A stretch of 64,000 nt of DNA from Pieris napi (taxonomy: Eukaryota > Arthropoda > Insecta > Lepidoptera > Pieridae), in assembly GCF_905475465.1 (NCBI RefSeq), contig NC_062242.1, positions 6,847,501-6,911,500 of the forward strand, written 5' to 3'. The notes under the pieces are model-generated. The model saw nothing but the letters and a program-made list of their open reading frames with translations. It was not told the origin of the DNA and ran no database searches. This document shows, piece after piece, positions 11,301 to 26,300 of the stretch (its first letter is position 1; every line of letters starts with the position of its first letter). Position numbers and translations under genes: made by a program.

Positions 11301-14300
11301 CAATTCTTAAAATTCTGGCAACGCACTTGCGAGCTATCCAGTAGTGTGAGTGAGTAAGGGCGGTATCACTTAACATCGGGTGCCTATTGTCCCTTTGCCC
11401 CCTATTTAAAAGAACCTTAAGGGATATAGAACGCTAATTATTTGAATTGTCTTAAATGTGATAAGTTCGAGTTCTTTTAAAAAATATTTATGTCATAACA
11501 TCCGTTTATATTCGAAATACAAAACAAAGCCACTCGATAATATATCAATTAAATCATATACATTTAAAGTATACTTCACTCGAATGTGTGCAGTCACTTT
11601 ACCTTGCTCTTAAGATCTCTAGTTGTCAAGTTCTTGTGGTTTTGGTGCACTTTCTCTTGTGACGTGAATTAATGTTTTTGTAGTGGTGAAAGCAATTTTG
11701 TACACTATGTAATTGAAGTTGTAGTTATTGTAATATACGCTATTTAAGAAAATAGTTGAGATGGTAAATATCGTTATGTAGGTCTACTTTAAAAACAACA
11801 TGGTTGGCTGTCAACTTTAAAAAAATATATTTTATTTTATTCTTCTTTACATCTTTCTGTTTTTATGTGAGATTTGATGTACTTAAATGATTATAAGCGA
11901 CATACAATATCTATACTAATATTATAAAGAGGAAACATTTCTAAGTTTGTAATAAATAAACTCAAAACCGGACCGATATAAAATATTAGTTCACCTACAA
12001 TTATTATTTTTTACAATTAAATATTATTTCAAAAAAGGCTATACTTGTAACTATAAAAAATAAGGGTTCCCTCATTAAATTTTAATAATGTAACCCAAGG
12101 TGTTAAAAACTTACGACCGTGCGAAGCTAGGTACTAAATAATAAGCCGACGGTTTCCTTTACATCTTGGTTACGGGTGACTTACGGTGTTGATTTGCATT
12201 GGAGTGAAAGCTAATGCTAACCAACTAGTATAATCTAGTAAAATTTTCCATATTTGTAGTCTGACTGGGCATTGAATACATGTTTATATGTAAGACTACG
12301 TAAATACCTAATAAGCATACGTTTTATATGCAATTTTTCCCCAAGAACCAAACGTCGTTAACCACGTAACATTTAAATAGACATTCCCGATCAAATGTAA
12401 TTACAATATTAATGTACGTGTGTGTGTATTATCGTAAATTGTATTCGTTAAATTTTCATGGTTAAACGTTTCTGGAAAACATTCGGCAGATAAGTCTCAG
12501 AAAGTACTGTATTCGAATAATTTTTATTTAAGGCTCTTCCGGTAAGGTTTTACCTTGGTATTCAACAGAAGATATAGTGTAATTGACTTTTAATGTTAAG
12601 GTTTTTCCCTTTAATTACATAAATATAATTACAATAGTTCAAGCTTTTGCCGTATGATGTTAATTTGGCTAATGAGCGATAAGTAGTAGTAACTTCTTAG
12701 ATTTATCTATAAATTAATTTGACATAAGGCAGAAAAAAGTATTTTAGAGGAAACTATCTTCTTACTACATACTGTTAGACTCAGCCGTAGACTGAAACAA
12801 TACTTAGGAAATAATTATAAATCTTTTTATAATACTTTTAATTTGCACTGCGCACAATATTTATGCAATTAATATTTTTTAGTTATGACGTCTTTTGCTA
12901 AATTAAATTATTGTTATTTTCTAAACCAGTTCTTAAAATTTTGGAGACGACATTATCTATACGTCTTGAATATTCTGTCTTATCATTTTTTTCTAATCAC
13001 AACTAGATTATTAGCACAATTTATCTATGTTATTATTTATCTAGTAAAGTAATTGTTTTTTGTAATGAGGTGTTTGGCAATAGATTTTTCAAGGTTTAGT
13101 TCCACAATCGACGGCAATAAATAGGCGACTGATTTTGTTTTATTTTGTATATCGCAACTGTTTATTAACTATATAAGTCAAGAGTGGTATCAACGGAACA
13201 AAAAATAAGTATAAGCGTACTAGACGTGAACGGAAACAAAAACAGAAACAGAAATTAAAAAATAAATGTAAAATATTACTTATTAGCATTTGGTTTTAAA
13301 TTATTGTATTTTTGAGAACAAAGAACAGAGTCCTTAAGGTCATTGAACTGGAAAAGTATATGTCCATGTGTTTTGTAGCTTTTTTAACTCGCGTATAGGC
13401 GCAAAAACTGCAATCGTATTTCCTGAATTCGTAATATTATTTAAAGACGTATGATAATGTGTCTACTATATTTTACAGTCTAGTTTAAGTACTAGTGGTG
13501 AGAGACTTTTTTGTTTATCTGCGATAACTTGAAACTGGTAAGCCATTTCTATGATACCTCTACTTCAAGCTTAGGTTATGTTTATATAGGGTTGCAAAAG
13601 ACATCAACGTATGTTTGGAAACCGGATTCTTGTTATCTAGCTGCCATTAAGTAGGTCATGCGGTCAATTTGTTCTTCATAGCATTTGCAAATGTGTCCTT
13701 AATTATTGAAATGCTGTAATTAGCAGACTAGCTGTATACCAATTTACACTTTAAATCTTCACTTGTAAACAAACCCAGAAATAATAATTGGCCTGTATAA
13801 AACGAAAGTAAAATGTAAAATTTAGCATGTTTTGATTATACATGTGCGAAATTATATGGCATAATATTTATGGACCCAACAAACACAGTAAATGATTAAA
13901 AATAAAAGAAGAACTTCATTAGTTTTTCACCTTTTTATCGAATCGTTGTGAAAGGATTCGCCTGGTGGCATTTAATCTATAATGTTAGCTAAAGTCATAT
14001 CACACTACCACGTTTAGTAAGCAAGCGCGAATTCTAGAAATGCTTATACAACAATTTTGCAATCGCTTGAGTTTCTAAGGGAGGGGATGTAAGACCGATA
14101 TTCGTATAAGTTTTTAAAACTCGGTGTTGGAAGAGGATTTAAATAAATTAATATTATACATGAAAATTGATTAACTTCTTTTTCATGGTTTGTAAAATCT
14201 TGAACCCATTATGAATACGATGCATTTATGATGTTTTTATTTATTTAAAAATAAATATTATATTAAAAAACAAACAAAAGTAACAATGAAAACTAATTAG

Positions 14301-17300
14301 ACTCTTTACCAGGCAAACACAGCAGGCTTAGTACTTTAACTACTTCTATTAAAATAATTAAAAGCTATAACTTATATATTATAACTTATCTCAAGATGTT
14401 TTTTTTATAAATAATACCTATTCTACTCCCCTGCCATAGATAGTGTCCAGGGACTTTTTCTATCTCAAGATGTTGGAAAAGATCTTCTGCGTTCATCTAG
14501 TCTTCTTTAAACAAATGTAAAAAAATCTATAGATATACATATATATGAATAAAAGATATGGACATTTTTAAAAAAATATCGTAAGTTTAGTATTTGTTAT
14601 CAAAGTTACCAATTCTTATATAGAAATAACATATGTTTAATAGAGGTAATATGTTTAAAGTAGGTAGTAAACAAACTTTAATTCACGTTTTTATAACAAG
14701 GTATATTAAGTCCGGAACTGAAACAAGATTTTAATTTATTCAAGAAATTAAGTGCTAAAGTGCATACTGATTATTATTTTTGTTTCTTTGATCAAATTTA
14801 TGAAAGTTTTTGTGAGCGTGTATAATAAATGATACTGATTTTACTGATGTTCATTTGCCGTTAGCACAGGTATCGAGAGAGAAATCTTAAAATTCATTAA
14901 AAAATAAATAGTTGATAAGCAGAGGGATTATTTATACACTATATGATGTGACGATGCTTTAAGTGCAAATTTGAAGGTTATTTTTTGTTATCACTGTAGA
15001 TTTAATTACAAATTATTTATATTTGGTATAAGTCTGTTAATTCCGCATTAAAATATTGTATGTATGTATTCTTACTGTCGTACATTACATCTACGATTTT
15101 TAGATAGATTTAAGTTTTACTTACGTTTTAGAATATGCCTACGTGTCTACTTTACTTATAAAACCAATTCAGATAAAATACCACTTATAGTAGCTGAGAC
15201 ATTATTTTAGAAGTTTGTCAAAAGTGTTTCTTTTACCAACTCTTTCATTTTTTACTTATGTTACCGTATCACATAGGCAACTGCGAACCCTCGTTCACCC
15301 CAAAAGGGGTATCTTGGGAAAACCAGACGTTTAGCTAATAATTCACCCTTCAGTTGCTACTGAATATCTCTCGCTTTCTATTCAAGAGCCTGTGTTGGAT
15401 GTCTTTGGACTTTCACTAGATGGTCTAGGGTGGGCTGATTGCAATACAAATAGTTGGTAATTGAAGATCTTTTTAAGAGCGCTCCAAGGAGCAGCACCAT
15501 TATTTTATGGATATCTTACATTTCAATAGGTCAAGTAAACTATTTTAAGGGTATATCCTTACTTGGGTACAATACCTTTTGCGGAAATAACAATCTCAGT
15601 AATGATATTAAGCTATGAGAGTCGTGTCCTTTTATCGTCCCCTTGACTTTTGAGAGTAACATACTGTAGAATACATTGTAAAGAAATCAGTTTAAAATAT
15701 ATGTAAAAGATCCTGGTAAAGTTTAATCATAATTTAGACTTTTATTTAGTGGAAAAATCGCAAAAGTTCGGTATACATTAATACAACGGTGAATATTTAT
15801 ACGTGGATTTGGAATTGGTTAATAAGGGGTGTTGTTGTGTTACAAAATTACGTAGTCTGATGTCCTCTGTGGTTTCAACTATAATGACAAACACATAACT
15901 TATTGTTATTCGTAGATGATGACGTGTTCTGGTTTCCTTTGACGAACATACTCAAACTCAAAATATCTTTATTCATATAGGTAAACAAGTACACTTATGA
16001 ATCGTCAGAAAGAAGTTAATTTAATTGTAAATTTACGTCAACGATGTTAATAATATTATAAAAAATATCCCAGGCTGAAGAAGACACGAATGATGTTATT
16101 CAACGGAGGTTTAATGTCCTCCATTATTGCTTTTGCTACTGATAAAATGATTAGAGTAGATCAATGAACGTTTGTATGTCCTGTTAGGATATTGGTCATA
16201 TGCCACTTATATCATTGTACTTTCTTGATTCAAGTATCAAGTGTAATAAGTGTAGTAGTGTTCATGATCTTTGTCATGTTTACCCGTCGTTATTTCTTGC
16301 GAGATTTTAGTCGTAACAAGTAGAAGCAAAAACGTTTAAATGAACATCAAGGATAAACAGATGCTACTCGTTAATGCTTTTAATTAATATTTAATACGAG
16401 TAATTCTTTGTAATAAGATACCAATTATACACTAAGTCACAATCAATTTTTTTGCTTATTCTTAGATGAGGGCTAAGCCAAAACTGTTTTACTTTACTTG
16501 TATACAGTAAATTTCATATATTGCGTATAATAAATGTATTCTTACTATAATCAGGCCAAATAATCTTTAATGCAAAAAAGCATTCGCTGTGATGATAATG
16601 AGAATGAAGTGAGAAATATTTATAATTCTGCTAAGTAAAATATTTTATGCAGCATTAAACGACCTCGGCAGTCACAAGGAACACCTTGAACCTTGTGTGA
16701 CTTGAATATTCTGAAGACATTAAAAGCGTACATTTTGAATAATTTAAATTACATTTTGCTTATGGCTGTTGGATGGTTTCGACTGATGAGTTTAATTATC
16801 AAAATGCCTGTCGGTAAACACAAAGTGATAATGCTTTCAAGCTTAAAACTTGACTTGGAACATCGTTGCGAATACAAACCTACCTTAAAGTAGGCATTTG
16901 CAGAGAGACGGGGAACCATAGTCAATTCTTTTTTTCATAAATCGTATCTTTGCAAGTATTCGATGATTAAAATATTGTCACTCAATTAAAAAAAAAATAC
17001 GTACGTGACGTAACCGAAGTTTAAGTTGAAATATATACATATAATAGAGTGGCAGGGCTGGCAAAATGCCACGGGCCCCGACCCAAGAGGGCTCCTGCCC
17101 AAGAGATATTATGTTATATGGATGAATGTAAAGTCTCCAATACGCATTGGGCTAGCGTGGGGACTACAGACCATTCCCTCTCGCCTAAGAGAGGAGGCCT
17201 ATAGCCATTAGTCGGACTTTCAGCGTACTTAATTATACAACGTGTAATTGAGTACGCCGAAAATCTCAAAGTTTATTCAAATTAAACTGAGTACAACGTG

Positions 17301-20300
17301 ACGTTTTTACTGATAGGGCCCCATCAAAAGAATTTGCCACGGGCCCCAGATGGTATAGTTACGCCACTGCATTTTAGGTAATAATACAAAGAGTAAATAA
17401 TAAAAACCACAAATCTTACACATATATTTTAGTCAAAAGTACCTTGCATTAATGAAATAGTAATATATATATGTAAGTGAATTTTTTATTTAATTTTTAT
17501 TACTATAACTTATTTCGCCCGGAAGTGAACACAAATTTAACATACCAAATACGTGCTGCATATCTATCGATCTTCCGCTATCAATTCCTATGTACGCTTA
17601 CCTGTTATCAAACGTTCAAGGAAATATATATTTAAATGTATAATTACTAAGTTTATCAGATATGACATTGTTTTTGTTAGAATATGATTTGTTTCAAGGC
17701 TATTATTTTTTACAATGTTTGAGGTCAGCAGTGCGGTTCATGTAACATCATTATAAATTTGTAAAATATTGTTAAATTAATTTTGCTGTTTCTATTCGCT
17801 TTGCTTTAGTTTTTCTTTCGGTTCTTGTAATTCTCATCACGATGTTCTAGAAACATCAAAGTACAAACATTCTATTACAAACAATCTTCTGTGATTACGC
17901 GAATACATTTAACCATTTTATGAGAATCTAGAGCGGATAATTACATTTCTGTTAAAAAAATCAACATTAATATATACACATTAAATTTTTTTATACTAAA
18001 ACACAATACTTATGTATCCTTTCTCTTCTGGAGATTAGCCTAATAAGATAACAATCTAAAATGTATAAAATGTAATGAAATTTCCTTTGTTCGCAGAACG
18101 TCTGGTATGGAAGGCAGTATAACAGTAAACGGCATGGAACGCAACCTGTCTAGTTTCCGCAAGCTCTCCTGCTACATTATGCAGGATAACCAATTGCACG
18201 GTAACCTGACTGTCGAGGAGGCTATGAAAGTGGCTACGTCGCTCAAACTGCCCAGCGCTACGTCAAGGGAAGACAAGGAGGAAGTGGTCAGTTATTTATT
18301 ACGTTGTTCGTGCAATTTTGATGGTTTAATGGTAAAAATGTTATATTGTATAGTATGTCACTGGCCTAAGTATGTAATAAGTTAATTATTTAAATATGTT
18401 CGACGTTCTGGTGGACAGAAAAACTGTGTCCAGTTTGTTTCCACCACACCAACTACTTTATATTTAAGATGATGTATATTATAAATAAATAAATAAAATA
18501 TTATTTTTATGAGCAAAATAATGTTTATAAGGTAGAAACTCTGTTCAGCTGTTAAATTCTTATTTATTCGTAATATTATCTTTCTATAAATCGCAATATT
18601 GGATTCGTCTGGACAAAAATGGAACAGAAATAACAAAGAATCAATGTCTTGTACGATTTAGCCTTTTTGTTTTTTCTTATCCTCTATAAACGATCTTCCA
18701 GATTCAAGAGATCCTCGAAACACTTGGTCTAGCCGATCACCTGAAAACCATGACTTCGAACCTATCTGGAGGACAAAAAAAGCGTCTTTCAATCGCGTTG
18801 GAGCTGGTTAACAACCCACCGATTATGTTCTTCGACGAACCAACATCTGGTCTCGACAGTTCTTCTTGCTTCCAATGTATTTCCTTGTTGAAGACATTGG
18901 CGAGTGGTGGTAGAACCATTATTTGTACCATTCACCAGCCATCTGCGCGTTTGTTTGAGATGTTTGACCACTTGTATACGCTCGCTGAAGGCCAGTGTGT
19001 TTATCAAGGCAGTACTGGAAGGCTAGGTGAGTTTTATATTAGCATATGTACGCTGCGATAATACACAAATTTATAAATATAGTCGAATTTTTAATTAGAC
19101 GATATTAACTGACGTTTACGGTGTTGTCAGTTTTTAATGAAATAAAAATAGTGTTGTGACAAAGTAAAAACCCCTGAATTAATAATCGGTGATGGCACTA
19201 GTCGCCGCGCCGCGCTTTGTAATAAGACGTCAAAAAACTGATTGTAGTTACATAGTACTAGTACCTAACTTATATCAGAGCACTTTTATACAATTTTGAA
19301 ATAGAAATAATATTCTTTTATTGTTTGAAATGATTGACTATTCACACTCATTGTTCATTCATCTGATTGAACAAGAACTGAACGCATCACTATTACTTTA
19401 AATATGGCAACATTATTTTAAGTGACATTAGCTACTGTCAGTTGGCTTCGTCTAATTAAAAATACGACTATAGGTTTCTTTTCTACTCTTTGCTTCAATG
19501 GTTATTAATACTAATAATATTGGCTAAGTTAAGATAAGCTTTAACAAATTTAAATATTCATTAATTGTTAAGTCAATAGCCTTCAAATATGTAGTACCCG
19601 GTAAACAAGAATGTTGAAAATCATAATTGAGCTTATCTATTGCCTACACTTGTACATTGTAGATTACTTATATTTATGACGACTCATTGGTCTAGTGGTT
19701 AGTACCCCTGACTGCGAATCCATGGGTCCCGGGTTCGATCCCCGGCTGAGGCGAACATCGATGTGATGAGTATTTTGTGTTGTTCTTAGGTCTTGGGTGT
19801 TTAAATATGTATTTATATGTATATCTATCTATAATATGTATGTATATCCGTTGCCTAGTACCCATAACACAAGCTTCACCAGCTTAGCATGGGACTAGGT
19901 CAATTGGTGTGAATTGTCTTTTAAAAAAAAATAGAATTTAGAATTAAAAATGATTTATTCTTGCTGCTTCGCTGGAGTAGCTATTATGTGACAATATAAT
20001 TTGTCTCCTTGAGTGTAGGAAAACTGTGCCGCATTTTCTTTAGGTATTGCTCTTGACCTTTGCCTACGTCAATAGGGAAATACACATATTAAAACATTTG
20101 CATTTTTTAAATATAAATCCACCAGTTGGTTCTTGCTACTTTGATAATTGAATAGGTAGATGTAATATTGATATTTTTATTGTAATCAGTTATTGTGATA
20201 GATATTGACAAAGATTTAAAAAAATTGTACAGACACGCGAATTTGACTATTGTTTATATAAGAAAGATTTTTATTTGATTAGTTGTCTAATATACTGATG

Positions 20301-23300
20301 ATTTTTTCTACTAAGTTTTGATTTCATGTAAATTAATACATTGTATGGAATTTTCTTTCTGTGCGCAATTAGCATATGCTCCGACAGTGAGGCAAACATC
20401 GTAAGAAAACTGGCATCTCTCAAACCTAAAAACCCATGTGTTTTTTTTTTTTTTAAAGACAATTCACACCAATTGACCTAGTCCCATGCTAAGCTGGTGA
20501 AGCTTGTGTTATGGGTACTAGGCAACGGATATACACACATATTATAGATAGATATACATATAAATACATATTTAAACACCCAAGACCTAAGAACAACACC
20601 AAATGCTCAACAAATCGATGTTTGCCTCAGCCGGGGATCGAACCCGGGACCCATGGATTCGCAGTCAGGGGTACTAACCACTAGACCAATGAGTCGTCTA
20701 ATGTCAGACGTGTCAGACACAGAAGGCTTATACCTAACCTATATATAAAATAAAAATGATCGAAGAATCGGATGCAATCTGACGCCAAGACCCATATTGG
20801 GTTGTAGCGCCACTTGAATATTATTACGCTTAATACATTGTAACAAATATTGTATATATTGCAACTATGTTAAAATTACTAACATACATATTTGCATTTG
20901 AGAATGTTTTTTATTAATGACTCAACAAATGAGTTAATTATGGTTATTATTTATTAAAACAACTCATGCAAATAATTGGTTTGATGATAATTGAATTGGC
21001 TTTTTGATTATTTTCTGATATATATTTTTTTACATTTTGTGCTGTAAATAAATAAATTATACATACTCGTATGTTTTATGTGAATAGTAAAATAAATTTT
21101 TCGCTATGAGTTTAAGATTAAGGTAAAAAGTAAAAAGCGGGCCACATGTTTAATCCTAAGATATGAGTGAAAGGAAATGGTAGGAATGAAAATGGCAGTT
21201 TGTTCGGCCTTTCAACCTTATTTATCTACACCCTTATTAATAAAAAAAATATTACGTAGATATAAACAATGTGCTATCTGAAATGTAAATAAAAATATGA
21301 ATAATTGGCTCTATATTGGCATATCGTTCTCAACAGTGGAATGGCTGGGCAGCTTGAACCTGCAGTGTCCGTCATACCACAACCCGGCGTCTTTCATCAT
21401 AGAAGTATCGTGTGGGGAGTATGGCGAGAACACGAGCAAACTTGTCCGGGCTATTGAAAATGGAAAGAATGATATCAGGTTAGTATGTAATTTGACGAAG
21501 GCTCCATAGGTTATCATATAAATAAATAAATAAACACAGTTATATTCTAGAAATTGTTTCTATCCATATGCTCAATTTTACCTATTCATGCTTTTACGGA
21601 GAAGAAAAGCGTTCAAGTATTACGTCACGCAATTTTTGGAGATTACTGACCCCCCCCATGTAACGCGCCGTAACGTTTTTCTGTACCCAAGTAAAACGTT
21701 TCTTTACCACCTCGTGACTCTTTATAGTTAAAAGTTACCATTGTGTGGTGTAAAGTACTGGAAAGTCGAAAATAATATTAATAATAACGCGTAATTCAAT
21801 CCCCGCCCCGCATCGGAACGTTTTATAAAAGGGAAAACAAAATTTGTTACGTAATTCTTGAACGCTTCCTAAGCCTGAAGGTGATAATTTAAATAATAAT
21901 ATCAAATAGACGAAACGATTGTGCGCTCCGATCCATTCTGATTTGTCAACAGCATCTTTAGTTCAGACGCGTTCATACGCAACTTCACGTTGTATTACGT
22001 CCGTTTCCAATGACAATCAAATATAGTTTATAATACCAGTATCAATTAATAGCTTCATAATTATATATATATATATTCTTTCAGAAATGGCAAACCATTC
22101 CCAACTCAACCGAATTACAATAACCAGAAAGATATGGAGGACTCTGCGAAGAGCGCTATAGGATGGAACGTAAACGATGCGTCCCAAATAAGAGATAAAT
22201 TCGCCGGGGACGTACCAAATAGTGCGAATGGGGCAAACGGGACGAATGGTACAAGTAATTTGCAGAACGGTTTATTGCAGTTCGCCGCTAATGAAATTTC
22301 TAAGGGTAGTAAAGGTGAGCATAATTCTTTATCAACTAATGCGGTTTAAGTTACCCGGTTTCTTGTTTTGCCTTAGAAGACGTTATCAAAGCCACGTACT
22401 TGTTGATAGACTGATCAAGCTAAGGGTTAAGTTTGTATTCTACACACTCTAGTTATAGTCTGGCTAATGAAAGAAGATAATTGAATTATTTGAAAACTTT
22501 TGGATGGCAACACAGAATGTCATTGAATTTCTTAGGTTAGTATGATTTATTGTCTTGATACTTCATGCAATTACTCATTTTTATTTCTATATTTTTATTA
22601 TTTTATATATTTTTCCGAATAGTTAACAGGTATAATAGCCTAAACTTTGTTTTATTGATTTTTTGGATTCTGATTTTGAATAAAGTTGTGTTTTATAATA
22701 AATATAGTATTAGTTTTCCATGCAATGCTAGTCATTTTAAGTATCAATAGTAAAATACTAAATACGTATAGTATTTAATTTCATAGCAATACAGTTACTA
22801 TCAATGTAAAAAAATAATAAAATAAAATCAAGTATCAAGTAAGTTTAATCCACAAAATATATCAAACTTTTAGGGATACCATACTAAAAAAAATTTGAAT
22901 TTGAGGCGCTTTTTCGTTATCTTCTTTCATTAGCCAGACTCTATGTATTATTTACTTTTATGCTTATTTCCGCAATTTTAAGTTGCTAGAAGGCATATTT
23001 TCGAAGAACTGTTGCTCAATTCACAGAGCTCAGTTATAGTCTATAACATCTTGATTGACCTGATTGCACAAATCATGTTCTCGCGTCATTTGTTTTTTTG
23101 ATACTAAACTCTACATGGCTTTTGAAATAACAGAACCATTGGACTTTCATGACTAGTTTGTTATGATATTGAAATGAGAATTACATAATAGTTTATATTA
23201 TTCGTTATAACACATATTTATTAACTTTATAGCAAGCACTACAAAGTTCGCGAAAAGTAAATTATGAATCTTCAAATAATGGTGAATTAAACATTATGTA

Positions 23301-26300
23301 ATCTGGCATTTTTCTTCCAAACACGTAATATTTTCTGAATGATATCTACATGTCCTTATGTTATTGTAATTTTCTATTAATTAATAGAAAATTACAATAA
23401 CATAAGGCCATTATGAATGCGCCATTGTTTGAAAGCCACGAAATTTTATATTTAATTTTTTTTGTGTTTTATATCCTCGCTCCCACTAAACACGGGCAAA
23501 TAATTATTGGTTACAATTTAGGTGTTAGTACATACCAACAACGACCCTGATAACAGGGTTCAAAGTTAACAGATAACTTCCTGTTTACGTCCGCTCCGAT
23601 GTACATGATACTGAATTTAAATATATATTTTTCACACGTAATTGTGGCTTGCGTCAAATAGTTTTCCCATAGACTAGAATCCTCAGTATATACTATATAT
23701 ATACAAAAAGTGGTGATACAGACTATATAATGTAATGTATAGAGAAATAATAAATAACGCTCCTTTTTTTGTTTATACATATATATTATACAAAGCGATG
23801 AATATGATTAATAGTTTTAAAATTGATTGATAAGTGTCGAAAAATATGCTTGTCATGAATTCCGTTGGTACATATTTACGCATACGTAAATGTATTAAAA
23901 CCTGGCATGGCTTTGTCGTCTATAAGACTTTAGAATGGGTTATTAACCGTTTTTAAAAATGAAATAACTTTTGATCATTGAGGTTATATTAATATTTAAC
24001 TAAACGTTTTTGTTAAATGAATTAAACGATGAGCGTTTTTAGTCTTTGACGTCAGTGACATGTGCCTTCTTACATAGGATCTGGAAAAAACATTTGAAAT
24101 AATACCTAAACTTTTTTCGAATGTCATAAGTAACGTGAACGACCATGACTGTTTAATGCTTGGAAAATCTGAAACGCCGTTAATTTATCCAGATGATGCT
24201 TTTTAAAACAATCAAACGCGATAATTATCTATAACAAATAAGTTTATGTAACATAATTATAGTAATTAAGCTTCATTAGAAAATGACTACCTTTTTTTTT
24301 TGATATACGAGTTGGAAATGCATTAGCGCATCCCCTGCCCTCAAAAGTATGTGGGACTCGACCCACGCCAAAATCTCTGCTATTCAGAGACTGGGTGAGC
24401 AATACCCACTAAAACCACCTCGAGTAGTTCCTACAAAGCCGCGTTACAGAGGCTCCGGGGTCGCTGTCGCATTTTACCGGGACCAAAGAAAATGACTACC
24501 TACAATGCACTTTTGTAAAAAAGAAATCCTATAATTAATTGTATAAACCACAGAAAATGTGACAAAACATAACTATACTAATGAGCTATACTAATGATAA
24601 TGGCTATAGAGAAAAATACCTCATAACATACATGACCCGCTATCGCCAGTTCAATTTGAAAATAAATAGTCATGATTAAGCGTCAGCTCATATAGCATAG
24701 AACCCAAAATGACCGATATTAATTACGACCCATGATTAATTTACACTTCAGGTACTAAATTGCTTAAAATATATTTTTAATGTATTTACAGCCGAGCCAC
24801 TGGTAGTACAAATGGACACAGAGAAGCAAGACAATGCGGAAGTGGCCCTTTTAGGCACTGATGGATCCCCGCGTAGATATGCCACATCCGAAGCGAAACA
24901 ATTCTGGGTTGTGCTTACAAGGACTTTGCTCTTCAGTAGAAGAGATTGGGTGAGTTCCTATAATATTGTTTTACTTCCGTCGTATTATTTTCTATAGAAA
25001 AGTCGTGCTGTTTTATACGCTTCATAAGAAAGTTTAGTACATATAGCAAATAAATAACAATGTATCCCCATGTACACTGTCGGTCGACTTATGTATAATT
25101 ATTTTTCTTATTCTATTTCACTTCAAGAATCGCCTCCTAAGTATTGGAGATATTTTCGATTTTGCTAGCTAAAAGCACTAAATAGTGGCGTTTTGAATTT
25201 CTATCAAAAACATTAAATAAAAACTTGAATATTAAAGTTATAAATAAAAAACTTTATTGATGTTCCATATTATTTTCAGACACTTATGTACCTGCGTCTC
25301 TTCGCTCACATTTTGGTCGGCTTCCTGATTGGTGCTCTCTACTACGATATTGGTAACGACGGGTCCAAGGTGCTCTCAAATCTCGGTTTCCTGTTCTTCA
25401 ATATGCTTTTCCTCATGTACACTTCTATGACCATCACTATATTGAGTTGTAAGTATTAATTTTTTTTATTGTCGATGATATTATTGCGTTGCAAATAAAA
25501 TGGTATATTAAAATATAAATTAAAGAGTCAGATGAATCTTAGATTTTGGTCGATAAAATTTTATCATTTTTTAACTAACCATTTCAACACTAATACAATA
25601 ACATAAAAATATAGCTTGTCGTTTACGTTTATTAAGCTTTTGCATAGATTATATCGCGGGCTTTGAGCGCGGTGACCGAATCAAGAAATTCCGTAACGAA
25701 AAAAATCTAACACACGATGACGTAATATAGGTGCTTCAAATACGCGTTAGAGTGGGACAGAACGCATACTGTGCATTCCCATCTCTCTGACGAGATTGGT
25801 GACGTAGCGTGAGCGCGGCCGGTGCAGCCGGTACGCGTTAGAGTGAGACAGACTATATAGGCGTTTTAGTCTTGAGTCTAGTAGAGTGGTAGATTGAAAT
25901 AATATCAAAGAAAAACAAATACTGCATAAGTTGATAAAAAATGCTATGCAATAGCTTTACCGCGGCAGTCCCCGAGTGCAACACGTTTTTTTTAAATTAA
26001 ATATTTATTCCTCGAACAAAAAAATTGAATTTATAAAAAATATTATTTTTATTTCAGTCCCCCTAGAGATGCCTGTCCTAGTAAAAGAACACTTCAACCG
26101 ATGGTACTCGCTACGATCTTATTATTTGGCTATCACCGTTTCAGATATTCCCTTCCAGGTAAATGTCAGAGATTACTTTAATAATTTAATCTAAAATTAC
26201 TTTACTAACTAAATCTTTAAGAAACTTAAGGTTTGCACAAAGAGAATAAAAAAAAAGTAAAGTTATCCAGAATTTTAGTGTTTTTGTTAAATTGAAATTA

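Larger units (their letters stand above)
8144..18096 (+). other. ABCG gene 1 intron 2 (about 10 kb)
   Basis: The largest intron of the gene. It contains the 5S rRNA-derived pseudogene (8352-8448), Helitron-like elements (9626-10060 and 11910-12130), a Harbinger-type MITE (10091-10329), a SINE fragment (10698-10850), interspersed repeats (11275-11410, 14425-14465, 15955-16080) and a hAT-like fragment (17046-17369). Nothing was recognised in 12.1-14.4 kb or 16.1-17.0 kb. Confidence 0.8.
19027..21336 (+). other. ABCG gene 1 intron 4 with an inverted SINE pair
   Basis: 2.3 kb. Contains two tail-to-tail copies of one tRNA-derived SINE (19677-19925 plus, 20441-20697 minus), the second inside a Bm1-like SINE (20336-20827). 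Confidence 0.85.
22315..24791 (+). other. ABCG gene 1 intron 6
   Basis: 2.5 kb, GTGAGC to TTTACAG. Contains a perfect 54-bp palindrome (23354-23407) and a minus-strand retroposed fragment with a 15-bp duplication (24293-24486). The remainder is AT-rich. Confidence 0.85.

Noticed and set aside
19679..19752. Possible tRNA gene (A and B boxes, partial cloverleaf)
   Set aside because: It is fused to a SINE body with an A-rich tail and occurs again in inverse orientation at 20441-20697. It is a SINE head, not a tRNA gene.
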